From positions 496,001 to 560,000 of the forward strand of contig CAWCUF010000003.1 of NCBI GenBank assembly GCA_963798745.1: DNA of 64,000 nucleotides. The letters run 5' to 3'. The translations under genes and the position numbers were made by a program. Below the pieces are notes generated by a model, which worked only from the letters and a program-made list of their open reading frames with translations, was not told where the DNA came from and made no database searches. Shown piece after piece: positions 54,857 through 63,329 of this stretch. The stretch comes from Prado023 sp963798745. GTDB taxonomy: Bacteria; Actinomycetota; Actinomycetes; S36-B12; CAIYMF01. Positions within the stretch are counted from its first letter, which is position 1. Each line of letters starts with the position of its first letter.

Positions 54857-55085
54857 GGCCAGCCCTCCCGGTCCACCGCCGGCCCTCGGAGGTTCGCCGA
54901 GGCCGCCGGAATCACATCCTGCCTGCCAGGGAGCCGGGCCGCTACCGGTTCGCTGACCAGCACGCCCGGGCAGGCGCCGACGCGACAGGACTGCGACCCT
55001 GCCCACCGGGAATCCTGCTTCTCACCGGGTGGCGGCGTCCACTACGGTGATCGCATTGCCCGCGACGAGCGCCCGGGAGGCGGCG

Positions 55086-55550
55086 ATGACGATCAAGAAC
55101 GTGCTGAAGGCCAAGGGTTCGGTGGTGAACACCATCGCGCCCGAGGCCAGCCTGACCGAGCTGGTCGATGCGCTGGCCGAGCACCGGATCGGCGCGATGG
55201 TGGTGTCCGCCGACGGCACCCACATCGACGGGATCGTCTCCGAGCGTGACATCGTCCGTGCGCTGCGCACCGACGGCGGCCTGCCCTCGTTCCGCGAGTC
55301 GCGGCTGATCCACCTCGACAAGGTGCAGGTCTCGGAGATCATGACCAGCGAGGTGACGACCTGCAAGCCCAGCACCTCCATCGACGAGGTCATGACGCTC
55401 ATGACCGCCGGTCGGATCCGACACCTGCCCGTGCTCGAGGATGACGAACTGGTTGGGATCGTGAGCATCGGGGACATCGTGGCCGCACGGATCTCGCACC
55501 TGGAGTGGGAGCGCTCGGCACTTGTCGACTACGTCACCACGGGTCGCTGA
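55086..55550 (+). CDS. CBS-domain-pair protein
   Basis: A 154-residue protein from ATG 55086 (GGGAGG upstream) made of two CBS domains: residues about 10-65 (IAPEASLTELVDALAEHRIG, DGIVSERDIVRAL) and 75-140 (MTSEVTTCKPSTSIDEVMTL, HLPVLEDDELVGIVSIGDIV). Paired CBS domains form a Bateman fold that binds adenine nucleotides. It may sense energy state, and the partner is unknown. Its end overlaps the P450 start by 29 nt, so the two are co-transcribed. Confidence 0.9.
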   Translation: MTIKNVLKAKGSVVNTIAPEASLTELVDALAEHRIGAMVVSADGTHIDGIVSERDIVRALRTDGGLPSFRESRLIHLDKVQVSEIMTSEVTTCKPSTSIDEVMTLMTAGRIRHLPVLEDDELVGIVSIGDIVAARISHLEWERSALVDYVTTGR

Positions 55551-56970
55551 CCCGAACGGGTCCACCCACCGACACGGACGCACCCCAGCCACTGCCCCGG
55601 GGCCGACCGGCGGTGACATGCTGCATGCCATGCGCCGGATCGGGGCCGATCCGCTGGCCTTCCTGGCCGAGCAGTGGCGCACCCATGGCGACGTGGTGCA
55701 GTTCCCGATCCCCACGCCGCCGACCTACCTGATCAGCCACCCCGACGACGTGCGCACGGTGCTCGTGGGCCGATCCCGCGACGTCAGCAAGGACACCTTG
55801 CAGTACCGAGCCCTGTCGAAGGTGACCGGCCTGGGCCTGCTGACCAGCGACAACCCCGTGTGGCGCGAGCACCGACGGATCCTGCAGCCGGCCTTCCACC
55901 CGGACACGCTGCCGGCGGTGGCGGCGCACACCGACCGCGCCGCCACCCGCACGGTGGCGCGGCTGCTGGCCGTCGGCGAGGACGGGGTCGTGGACATCGA
56001 CGCCCAGGTGATGACCCTGGCCCTCGAAGTGGTCGGCGAGTCGCTGTTCGGGCACGCGCTGGGCCCGGTCGCGCAACGACTCGGTGAGGCCACCCTGACC
56101 GCCCTGGGTGAGGTGGTCTCGATGGCCCGGATGCCGCTGCGCGCCCCGGGCTGGATTCCCACCCCTGGCAACCGCCGGATGGCCGAGTCGCTGGCCGAAC
56201 TCGATGCGGCGGTCGCCGACATCCTGGCCGCGCGCAGGCAGCAGGGCCCCGCGACGCCGCCGGACATGCTGGACCTGTTGCTCGCCTCCGCACTGGAACC
56301 CCGGGCGGTGCGCGACGAGATCGTGACCTTCCTGGTGGCTGGCCACGAGACCGTGGCCTCGGCGCTGACGTGGGCTCTGGTGCTGCTGGCCCGGCATCCG
56401 CAGGCGGCCGATCAGGTGGCGGCCGAGGCCGGGGCGGTGCTCGGCGGGCCGGGCACTGCGCAGGAGCCCGTCACGATGGGCCAACTCGCGCGGCTGCGCC
56501 ACGCCCGGGCCGTGATCGACGAGGCGATGCGCCTGCACCCGCCGGCGTGGCTGATCACCCGCAAGACCGCGGTGGACCTGCGCCTCGGCGGCGCGCACGT
56601 GCCCGCCGGGTCCCTGGTCATCATCAGCCCGTGGATCGTGCACCGGCACCCCGCGGCCTGGAACGATCCGCAGCGCTTCGATCCGCAGCGTTTCCTGGCC
56701 CAGGCCACCCCAGCCGGCGCGCGACACGCGTACCTGCCGTTCGGCGCAGGTCCACGGATGTGCATCGGGCGGGACTTCGCCTACGCCGAGGCGGTCCTGA
56801 CCCTGTCGATCCTCAGCCGCGCAGTTCGACTGGCCCCGACCGGGCCGCCGGTCGCGGCACTCCCACTGGTCACGATCCGGCCAGATCGGCCCGCGCTCAT
56901 GCGGGTCAACGCACGCCGCGCACAGTCACCCGGCCCGACGTCTGGTCACTTGAGGACCAGCTCCTCGTAG
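55522..56970 (+). CDS. Cytochrome P450
   Basis: A soluble class-I type P450 of 482 residues. Diagnostic parts are the I-helix oxygen motif VAGHETVASALTWAL, the ExxR region in IDEAMRLHPPAW, the PERF-like DPQRFDPQRFL and the heme loop FGAGPRMCIGRDFA with the iron cysteine. TTG at 55522 is the best start: the conserved N-terminal part begins before the first in-frame ATG (55618), and no GTG/ATG lies between. It overlaps the CBS gene and runs into the convergent lipoprotein stop. No ferredoxin or reductase gene is adjacent. Substrate unknown. Confidence 0.9.
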   Translation: MSTTSPRVADPNGSTHRHGRTPATAPGPTGGDMLHAMRRIGADPLAFLAEQWRTHGDVVQFPIPTPPTYLISHPDDVRTVLVGRSRDVSKDTLQYRALSKVTGLGLLTSDNPVWREHRRILQPAFHPDTLPAVAAHTDRAATRTVARLLAVGEDGVVDIDAQVMTLALEVVGESLFGHALGPVAQRLGEATLTALGEVVSMARMPLRAPGWIPTPGNRRMAESLAELDAAVADILAARRQQGPATPPDMLDLLLASALEPRAVRDEIVTFLVAGHETVASALTWALVLLARHPQAADQVAAEAGAVLGGPGTAQEPVTMGQLARLRHARAVIDEAMRLHPPAWLITRKTAVDLRLGGAHVPAGSLVIISPWIVHRHPAAWNDPQRFDPQRFLAQATPAGARHAYLPFGAGPRMCIGRDFAYAEAVLTLSILSRAVRLAPTGPPVAALPLVTIRPDRPALMRVNARRAQSPGPTSGHLRTSSS

Positions 56971-57551
56971 TCCGCGGGCACCGCGGGCCCATCGACGATC
57001 CGCCCGTCGGGCAGCACCACCGGGACCTGCACACCGGCAGAGTCGGTGATCACCACGCTGGAGATCCCGATATCGGCCATGCTGAGCACGACCTGGCCGA
57101 CCAGCAGCACCTGGTCGCTGGCGGGCATCTGGTTGAAGGCGTCCGTGCGCGCCACGACCAGTTGACCAGCCACCGGCTGCGAGCTGACCGACAACAGGGG
57201 TGTCTGGGTCAACGGATCGATCAGCAGGGTGCGCAGTTCTGCCTGCCGGTCCACCGGCGGGGCGGACGCCAGGGCCTCCATGACCCCGTCGACCGACCGG
57301 TCGCTGAGGGCCTCATCGACCGGGTCGAGATTGCGGCCCGAGACGAAGTAGATGGGCGTCTTCTGGGTCGTCGGGCTCGCGCTGGGAGTGGCGGCCAGGG
57401 CGGGCAGGGCGCCACTGGGCAGCGAATCGGCCTCGTCCTGGACCGACACCCCGCATCCCACGGACACGGCCGCGATCAGTCCGACGCCGAGGACCGCGAC
57501 CGCCCGGCGGGCACGGGACCGCGTCCTGGCCAGCGCTGCGCGCTCGATCAT
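56946..57551 (-). CDS. GerMN-domain lipoprotein of a two-component module
   Basis: The 201-residue precursor starts with ATG 57551, overlapping the kinase stop by 4 nt. The signal helix (VAVLGVGLIAAVSVGC) ends in a cysteine that could be lipidated, though the -3 residue is a serine rather than Leu. The rest (about 66-201) is a GerMN-like domain: PIYFVSGRNLDPVDEAL, DRQAELRTLLIDPLTQTPL and DQVLLVGQVVLSMADIGI. A GerMN lipoprotein after an OmpR-type pair echoes MtrA-MtrB-LpqB of actinobacteria, but this one lacks LpqB's propeller domain. It may modulate the kinase at the membrane. Confidence 0.75.
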   Translation of the reverse strand: MIERAALARTRSRARRAVAVLGVGLIAAVSVGCGVSVQDEADSLPSGALPALAATPSASPTTQKTPIYFVSGRNLDPVDEALSDRSVDGVMEALASAPPVDRQAELRTLLIDPLTQTPLLSVSSQPVAGQLVVARTDAFNQMPASDQVLLVGQVVLSMADIGISSVVITDSAGVQVPVVLPDGRIVDGPAVPADYEELVLK

Positions 57552-58888
57552 GGAACCACCCCCATCGGCAGGTCGAGCGTGAACCGGGCCCCCCCGTACG
57601 GGGAGTCGCTGACCACGATCCGCCCGCCGATCGCGGTCGCCTGATCGCGGACGATGGCCAGGCCGAGGCCGGCTCCCTCGACGCGCCGCTCGCCCACGTT
57701 GGCCCCGCGGGCGAACGGCTCGAACAACCGGTCCACCTCATCTGCCAGGACGCCCTCGCCTGCGTCGTCGACGTGGATGCGCGCGTGGTCGCCGCCGGCG
57801 ACCACGAGGATCTGGCGCACCCCGTCACCGTGCCGCGTCGCGTTGTCGATCAGGTTCGCCACCACGCGCTCGACCCTTCGCGCATCGGTGAGGACCGTGG
57901 GCCGGTCGCCGTGCAGCAGGTCGGTCTCGAGGTTGCGCCCCTCTAGGACCCCCTCGATCAGGGCCGCGATGTCGGTGGCATAGCTCTGCACCGGAGCGGT
58001 GGCGGTGACACTCGAGATGTCGAGCAGGTCCAGCAGGATCCGCGAGAGCCGGCGCGCCTGGGTGGCCAGGCTCGTGACCAACCGGGCCTCGCGGGGTGCG
58101 AAGGAGTCCTGATGGACCTCGAGCAATTCGGCGGTGGCCACGACCGTGGTCAACGGTGATCGCAGCTCGTGGCTGACGTTGGCCACGAACCTGCGCTCGC
58201 GCTCGATCCGCGAGGCGACCGCCACGGCCATGTCGTTGAAGGAGTCCGACAGCGGGTCGAGGTCCGGGTCGCCGGTGTCGGGCAACCGCACGCTCAGGTC
58301 CCCAGCAGCCAGTTGGCGGGCGCCGGCACCCATGCGTTGCAGCGGGCGCATCAGCCCGTTGCCCACGATGCGCCCGATCGCCCCACCGGCGGCGAAGGCG
58401 ACGACGGCGAGCACGACCAGCAGCAGGGCCGCGTTGCGCAATGTCTCGAGCAGGTCGGCCAGGGGGAACAGCTCCACGTAGATCCCCGAGCGCGTGTAGA
58501 CGCCGACGCCGAAGAAGTACTCGTCGCCGATCGCGAAGGTCTGCTGCGCGCCGCCCTCGGTCAGGGTCAGGTCGATCAGCGACTCGGGGATGGCCGACGG
58601 GCTGACCGGGGAGCCCCGGGAGTACCACACCGTGCCGACCCGCATCATCGCCTTGGAGGCCGCGACGACCGGCAGCAGGTTCAGCGCGTCACCGGGCTGC
58701 TCACCGCCGGCGATGGCCGCGTCGACCGAACGGGCGTCGGACAGGGCACGGGCCAGGCCCGAGGACTGCCGCTGGTTGGTCAGGTACGTGCGGCTGACCA
58801 GGTAGATCCCACTGGACACGAGCACAGCCACGACCCCGGACAGCACTGCGAACACAAGCGCCACCCGGGTCCGCAGGCCGAAGCGCAT
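57548..58888 (-). CDS. Sensor histidine kinase with HAMP domain
   Basis: A 446-residue inner-membrane kinase. TM1 is 11-31 and TM2 about 152-172, enclosing a 120-residue outer domain. HAMP follows (about 176-228, MRPLQRMGAGARQLAAGDLS). HisKA has H240 in FVANVSHELRSPLTTVVATA, and the ATPase has VVANLIDNATRHGDG, DDAGEGVLADEVDRLFEPF and VEGAGLGLAIVRDQ. It starts 3 nt after its regulator's stop and overlaps the lipoprotein gene by 4 nt. The layout is like MtrB, but orthology to MtrB is not shown. Confidence 0.92.
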   Translation of the reverse strand: MRFGLRTRVALVFAVLSGVVAVLVSSGIYLVSRTYLTNQRQSSGLARALSDARSVDAAIAGGEQPGDALNLLPVVAASKAMMRVGTVWYSRGSPVSPSAIPESLIDLTLTEGGAQQTFAIGDEYFFGVGVYTRSGIYVELFPLADLLETLRNAALLLVVLAVVAFAAGGAIGRIVGNGLMRPLQRMGAGARQLAAGDLSVRLPDTGDPDLDPLSDSFNDMAVAVASRIERERRFVANVSHELRSPLTTVVATAELLEVHQDSFAPREARLVTSLATQARRLSRILLDLLDISSVTATAPVQSYATDIAALIEGVLEGRNLETDLLHGDRPTVLTDARRVERVVANLIDNATRHGDGVRQILVVAGGDHARIHVDDAGEGVLADEVDRLFEPFARGANVGERRVEGAGLGLAIVRDQATAIGGRIVVSDSPYGGARFTLDLPMGVVP

Positions 58889-58891
58889 CGG

Positions 58892-59572
58892 TCAGGCCTT
58901 GAGCCGGTAGCCGAAGCCGCGCACGGTCATCAGGTGGACCGGTTCGGCCGGATCGGCCTCCATCTTGGCGCGCAGCCGGTAGACGAGGTTGTCCACCACG
59001 CGGCCGTCGCCGGGGTTGCGGTAGCCCCAGACGTTGCGCAGCAGGTCGTCGCGGCTGACCACCCGCTCCCGGGCGCCGATCAGCTCGGCGAGTAGTTTGT
59101 ACTCCGTCGGCGAGAGCGGCACGACCCGCTCGCCGACCTGCACCTCCGCGGTGTCCGGACGCAGCAGCACCTCGCCGCACTCGAGCAGGCCGTGGTCGAC
59201 CTCGACGTCGCTGGACCGGCGGATGTGCGCGCGGATCCGGGCCAGGAGCTCCTTGGTGACGAACGGCTTGGTGACGTAGTCATCGGCACCGGCCTCCAGG
59301 CCGGAGACCACGTCGTGGCTGTCGGCCTGCGCGGTGACGACGATGATCGGCACCCGGCTGGTCGCCCGGACGCTGCGCACCACGTCCAGCCCGTGGATGC
59401 CCGGCAGGCGCAGGTCCACCAGCAGCACGTCGGGGTCCTCGTCCTGGCTGAGCACCAGGGCCTGTTCGCCGTTCTCGGCCTCGAGCACGCGATAGCCCTC
59501 GTCCTCGAGGGCGTAGCGCAGCACCAGGCGGATCTCCTCGTCGTCCTCGACGACCATCACTGTCTTGGGCAC
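58892..59572 (-). CDS. OmpR/PhoB-family response regulator
   Basis: A 226-residue DNA-binding regulator from GTG 59572. The receiver (1-115) has the acidic pair in VVEDDEE, phosphorylation D53 (LLVDLRLPG), T80 (IIVVTAQ) and K102 (YVTKPF). The winged helix (about 130-226) includes LSPTEYKLLAELIGARERVV, RNVWGYRNPGDGRVVDN and TVRGFGYRL. It is the first gene of regulator-kinase-lipoprotein. GTG was chosen because the receiver starts there. Confidence 0.94.
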   Translation of the reverse strand: MPKTVMVVEDDEEIRLVLRYALEDEGYRVLEAENGEQALVLSQDEDPDVLLVDLRLPGIHGLDVVRSVRATSRVPIIVVTAQADSHDVVSGLEAGADDYVTKPFVTKELLARIRAHIRRSSDVEVDHGLLECGEVLLRPDTAEVQVGERVVPLSPTEYKLLAELIGARERVVSRDDLLRNVWGYRNPGDGRVVDNLVYRLRAKMEADPAEPVHLMTVRGFGYRLKA

Positions 59573-59674
59573 GGGGCTATTCAACCCCCCGCGTGGATGG
59601 TTGCCGAACCAGACCCAGTCCGAATCGCCCATTGCGATGCAATTGGGACTCAGCGGCGACGGGCCTCGCCCTGA

Positions 59675-60505
59675 TCACACTGGTCGCTGCAACTGCAGCA
59701 CCGGAACGCCGGCCGGGTGCTCGGCGTCCATCCGGATCGGCTCGTCGTGCACGTACTGCCGGATGCAGTGCGCGAGCTCCCGGGGATGGGTGAAGTTGAT
59801 GGCGTGGGCCGCGCCCTGGAAGAGCACGATCGTCAGGCCGGGTGGCAGTTGCGCCATGACCTCGCTGATGCGCCGCCAGGGCGGGCGCAGCGGGTCCTCG
59901 CTGCCGATCACGGCCAGCACGGGCACGGGCATGGACATGAAGCGGACGAAGGCCGGGAACTTGGTCATCCAGACGAACAACTGCATCGCGCGGACCATCC
60001 CGAAGCGCAGGTAGTCGGGGCCGGCGACGGCCAGCAGCCGGGGCGGCTCGACCAGGCCATCGCGCGCCATCTGGAGCAGCCCCTTGGCAAGGGGCCGGTT
60101 GTGCTCGCCCCCAGCAAGGCCGACCATGACGGCGCGGGGCACCTTCTCCGGCGCCTCATCGATGAGCTCAGCGATGATGGCACAGCCCAGCGAGTTGCCG
60201 ACAAGAACCGCCCGATCGATGTCCAGCGCGTCCATGAAGTGGTTCAGCGACGTACCGAGCTGCTCGATACTCAGCTGCTTGGCAGGCTTGGGACTGCGGC
60301 CGAACCCGGGCAGGTCCGGGACGTACACGCGGAACTCGTCGGCGAGCAGCTCCGCGGTCGGCATCAGGTAGTTGCCTGAGATTGCGAAGCCGTGCACGTG
60401 GATCATCGGGGGTGCCTCGACCGGCCCCCCGACCCGGTAGTGGATCCAGTTGCCGTCAACCAGCACGGCGTTCCAGGTGAAGCAGGTGTCTGTCACGACG
60501 CGCAT
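59675..60505 (-). CDS. Alpha/beta-hydrolase fold enzyme
   Basis: The 276-residue protein has IHVHGFAISGNYLMPTAEL (oxyanion), VYVPDLPGFGRSPKPA, the nucleophile Ser in AVLVGNSLGCAIIAEL (GxSxG), a variable cap around 140-200, the acid in LAVIGSEDPLRPPW and the His in FQGAAHAINFTHP. This is the haloperoxidase/epoxide-hydrolase/MhpC type. The substrate cannot be told. It stands 100 bp before the regulator gene and 22 bp after the helicase stop. Confidence 0.88.
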   Translation of the reverse strand: MRVVTDTCFTWNAVLVDGNWIHYRVGGPVEAPPMIHVHGFAISGNYLMPTAELLADEFRVYVPDLPGFGRSPKPAKQLSIEQLGTSLNHFMDALDIDRAVLVGNSLGCAIIAELIDEAPEKVPRAVMVGLAGGEHNRPLAKGLLQMARDGLVEPPRLLAVAGPDYLRFGMVRAMQLFVWMTKFPAFVRFMSMPVPVLAVIGSEDPLRPPWRRISEVMAQLPPGLTIVLFQGAAHAINFTHPRELAHCIRQYVHDEPIRMDAEHPAGVPVLQLQRPV

Positions 60506-60527
60506 CCTGCCACCCCTGCGCCGGCGA

Positions 60528-62300
60528 TCAGCTGATCAGCGCGTGCAGGGCCTCGTCGCCTGGGCGCGCCCGCAGGATCGCCGGGGTCACACCAGCCTTG
60601 GAGGTGATCGCCGTCACCGAGCGTTGCTGGCGCGTGGTGGCCAGGGAGATGACCGTGCCCGAGGCCCCGGCCCGCGCGGTGCGCCCCGAGCGGTGCAGGT
60701 ACTCCTTGGGGCCGTGCGGCGGGTCGACGTGCAGGACCAGGTCGATGTCATCCACGTGCAGGCCGCGGGCCGCCACGTCGGTGGCCACCAGGACGTCGAT
60801 CCGGCCACGCTTGAAGTCCTCGAGCGTGCGCGTGCGCAGCCCCTGCTTCATCCCGCCGTGCAGCGCTGCGGTGCGCACGCCCTGGGCCTCGAGCTGGCCG
60901 GCCAGCCGGTCGGCGCCGAGCTGGGTGCGCACGAAGGCCACGGTGCGGCCTCGGCGAAGGGCGATGTCGGTGGTGACGGCGTCCTTGTCCTTGGGGTGGA
61001 CGAGCACCATGTGGTGCTCCATCGTGCCCACGGTGGCCGTCGCCGGGTCGGCGTTGTGCACGAGCGGATCGTGCAGATGGGTGCGCACCAGCCGATCGAC
61101 GTCATGGTCCAGGGTCGCGGAGAACAGCAGGCCCTGGGCGTTCTCGGGCAGCCGGCCCATGATCGCCTCGATCTCGGGCATGAAGCCCAGGTCGGCCATG
61201 TGGTCGGCCTCGTCGAGCACGACCATCTGCACCGCACCCAGGTCGACCGAACCGCGGTCGGCCAGGTCGACCAGGCGGCCCGGGGTGGCCACCACGATGT
61301 CGGCCCGCTCGAGGCCACGGATCTGGCGGTCGTAGGAGCTGCCGCCGATGATGAGCTGTGTGCGCATGCCCAGGGTCGCGGCCAGCGGGGTGAGCGCGTC
61401 CAGGACCTGCATCGCCAGCTCACGGGTGGGGGCCAGGATCAGGCCACGGGGCTGGCGGCGCAGTTCGCGCGGACCGTTGAGCGTGGTGAGCATGGGCAGC
61501 CCGAAGCTCAGCGTCTTGCCCGAGCCGGTCCGCCCGCGGCCGAGCACATCGCGCCCGGACAGCGCCGCCGGGATCGTCATGGCCTGGATCGGGGTGGGAT
61601 CGGTGATGCCCTGGCTGACCAGGACCGCGGCCACGCTGGCAGGCACGCCCAGGTCGACGAACGCGTTCGGGCCGGTCAGCGCCGGCACCTGTGGGGCGCG
61701 CTGCGGCCGGTCGCGCCGGTCGGGCCGGTCACGCCGGTCGTTGCGCGGGCCGCGGGCGAACCGGTCGTTGCGGTTCGGCCGGTCGTTGTGGTTCGGGCGG
61801 TCGGCCCGGTTCGGGCGGTCGATGCGCTCGCCGCTGCTCGGCCGAGCCGCACGGATGGGACGCTCCGCGCGCTCCGTACGATCGCTGCGCTGCGGTCGCG
61901 ACGCCTGCTGCGGACGGTCGTTCCACTCGCTGCGCGGGGCACGGGCCGGACGGTCGGTGCGCTCGTCCCCCCGGGAGCGCACGGGACGCACGGCACGCTC
62001 GGCGCGCGGGGCACGATCGCCACTCTCGGCACGATCGTTCCAGTCGCGGCGCGGCGCTCGGTCATCACGAGCACGCCACTGGCCCTGGGCGCCCGCGGAC
62101 CGGGACGCGCCGCCCTTCGACGAGCTGCCCTTCCACGAGCTGTCCTGGGAGCGAGGGCTCGACGTCCCACTGATGGGGGCGCCGGCGCGGGCCGACTTCG
62201 AGGCCTTCCAGCCGCCCGCGGCGGCGCCCTTCGCGGGCGGCGTCGACTTGTGGTGCGGCCCGGATCGGGGCGCGCGTGAGGGAGGGGTATGGGCAACCAT
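60528..62300 (-). CDS. DEAD-box RNA helicase with basic disordered N-terminal extension
   Basis: ATP-dependent RNA unwinding, probably in cold-stress or ribosome assembly. The 590-residue protein starts at ATG 62300. Residues 1-205 are Arg/Asp/Pro/Ser-rich (NDRPNRNDR, DRRDRPDRRDRP). The helicase core holds the Q motif DPTPIQAMTIPA (234-245), Walker A GRGRTGSGKT, PTRELA, ATPGR, VVLDEADHM, FSATLDH, and the C-lobe RGLHVDDIDLV and HRSGRTARAG. In most bacterial DEAD proteins the basic tail is C-terminal; here it is in front. A perfect 15-bp inverted repeat lies about 105 bp upstream of the start. Confidence 0.93.
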   Translation of the reverse strand: MVAHTPPSRAPRSGPHHKSTPPAKGAAAGGWKASKSARAGAPISGTSSPRSQDSSWKGSSSKGGASRSAGAQGQWRARDDRAPRRDWNDRAESGDRAPRAERAVRPVRSRGDERTDRPARAPRSEWNDRPQQASRPQRSDRTERAERPIRAARPSSGERIDRPNRADRPNHNDRPNRNDRFARGPRNDRRDRPDRRDRPQRAPQVPALTGPNAFVDLGVPASVAAVLVSQGITDPTPIQAMTIPAALSGRDVLGRGRTGSGKTLSFGLPMLTTLNGPRELRRQPRGLILAPTRELAMQVLDALTPLAATLGMRTQLIIGGSSYDRQIRGLERADIVVATPGRLVDLADRGSVDLGAVQMVVLDEADHMADLGFMPEIEAIMGRLPENAQGLLFSATLDHDVDRLVRTHLHDPLVHNADPATATVGTMEHHMVLVHPKDKDAVTTDIALRRGRTVAFVRTQLGADRLAGQLEAQGVRTAALHGGMKQGLRTRTLEDFKRGRIDVLVATDVAARGLHVDDIDLVLHVDPPHGPKEYLHRSGRTARAGASGTVISLATTRQQRSVTAITSKAGVTPAILRARPGDEALHALIS

Positions 62301-62403
62301 GGTGATTCCTGCTTCCAGTGACGTGTCGTCTTCAACGCGTCTGGATGACCGCCACAGGGCCAACGATGGAAACGTTGCTCAACGAAGCCGGCGAAGTGCC
62401 GGA

Positions 62404-62435
62404 CGCTCAGGGTACCTGCCCAGGTACCCTGAGCG
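62404..62435. repeat. 15-bp perfect inverted repeat in the helicase leader
   Basis: Arms CGCTCAGGGTACCTG (62404-62418) and CAGGTACCCTGAGCG (62421-62435) flank CC. It lies 104 bp before the helicase start on its coding side, and could be an operator or a leader hairpin. The flank after it, toward the gene, has no run of T. Confidence 0.8.
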
Positions 62436-62497
62436 CCAAACGCCGAACCGCCGGCAGTCACTGCCCGACGCGGCGGCCTAGCGGGTCGGGGCTGGTC

Positions 62498-62545
62498 CTG
62501 CGTGGTCGATTCGGCCCGGGAGCCGCACCGGAATCGACCACGCAG
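62498..62545 (-). terminator. Likely terminator after the M15-like gene
   Basis: A perfect 15-bp inverted repeat (CTGCGTGGTCGATTC at 62498-62512 and its complement at 62531-62545) with an 18-nt loop begins 13 bp beyond the stop of the upstream minus-strand gene. No U-tract follows. Position supports a terminator. Confidence 0.65.
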
Positions 62546-62558
62546 ACCCCGGTGCGGT

Positions 62559-63194
62559 TCATGCGACGTCGATGTGGACGTGGTCCAGGTGGCGGTTGAT
62601 CGGGTTGTCCGGGTCTGGGCCGCGGAAGCGGTAGTCGCGCCACCCCTGGATCGAGCGGCGGGCGGTCCAGATGTGATCCCGATAGATCACTGTCCGGATG
62701 CCGAGCCGGTCGGCGTGGGCCACTGCCCAGTTCGCCAACCGCCACCCGTCGCGTGCCTGGGCGCGGGAATCGGCGGGCCGGAAGAAGAAGTCCACGGCGC
62801 GGCCCTGGGAGTGCTCACCGTTGGGGTTGCGTCCGGGCAGCGGGTCCTGCAGCCCGAAACCGCCATCCGGGAGGTCGCCGAACTCCGCGCGCACCTCGTC
62901 GCGCAGGACCTGCGCACGCGGGGTCAGGCCCAGCGGGCGTTCCTTGGGCTCTCCCGTCGGGCTCATCGCCGAGGTCCGACAGGAGACCGCCGGGCCAGCG
63001 GCCAGGGCACGACGCAGCTCGCGGCTCGGCTCGGCCAGCAGTGGGGTGATCTCCTCGGTTGATCCCTGAGCCAGGACGACGCCGGCCGGATCAGTCACCG
63101 TGCAGCCGGCTTGCCAGGGCAGGCCAGGGCCGCGGCCCACGGTCAGGACGACCATCGCCGCGACGATCACCACTGCCGGGACGATCAGGCGCAC
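62559..63194 (-). CDS. Exported or anchored M15/VldE-like protein
   Basis: The 211-residue protein has an N-terminal hydrophobic segment (1-19, LIVPAVVIVAAMVVLTVG) acting as signal or anchor. The C-terminal domain holds GGFGLQDPLPGRNPNGEHSQ, GRAVDFFFRPADS and LDHVHIDVA, where His, Asp and the closing HxH spacing resemble the zinc site of M15 D,D-peptidases and the VldE/ARB_07466-like fold. It lacks a clear LD-carboxypeptidase signature elsewhere. It could be a wall enzyme or a binding domain. RDD gene divergent upstream. Confidence 0.6.
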   Translation of the reverse strand: MRLIVPAVVIVAAMVVLTVGRGPGLPWQAGCTVTDPAGVVLAQGSTEEITPLLAEPSRELRRALAAGPAVSCRTSAMSPTGEPKERPLGLTPRAQVLRDEVRAEFGDLPDGGFGLQDPLPGRNPNGEHSQGRAVDFFFRPADSRAQARDGWRLANWAVAHADRLGIRTVIYRDHIWTARRSIQGWRDYRFRGPDPDNPINRHLDHVHIDVA

Positions 63195-63329
63195 CCGTCC
63201 ACGATAGGCGACCTGGGCACGGGCTGCCGGGCCGTTACCGGCGCCTGGGTCCCCGGGGTGGCCAGGCTCAGGCCGCTGCGGGCGTCGTCCCCGTAGGATG
63301 ACCGCCGTGCCGCAGAGGGAGCCCAGGGC

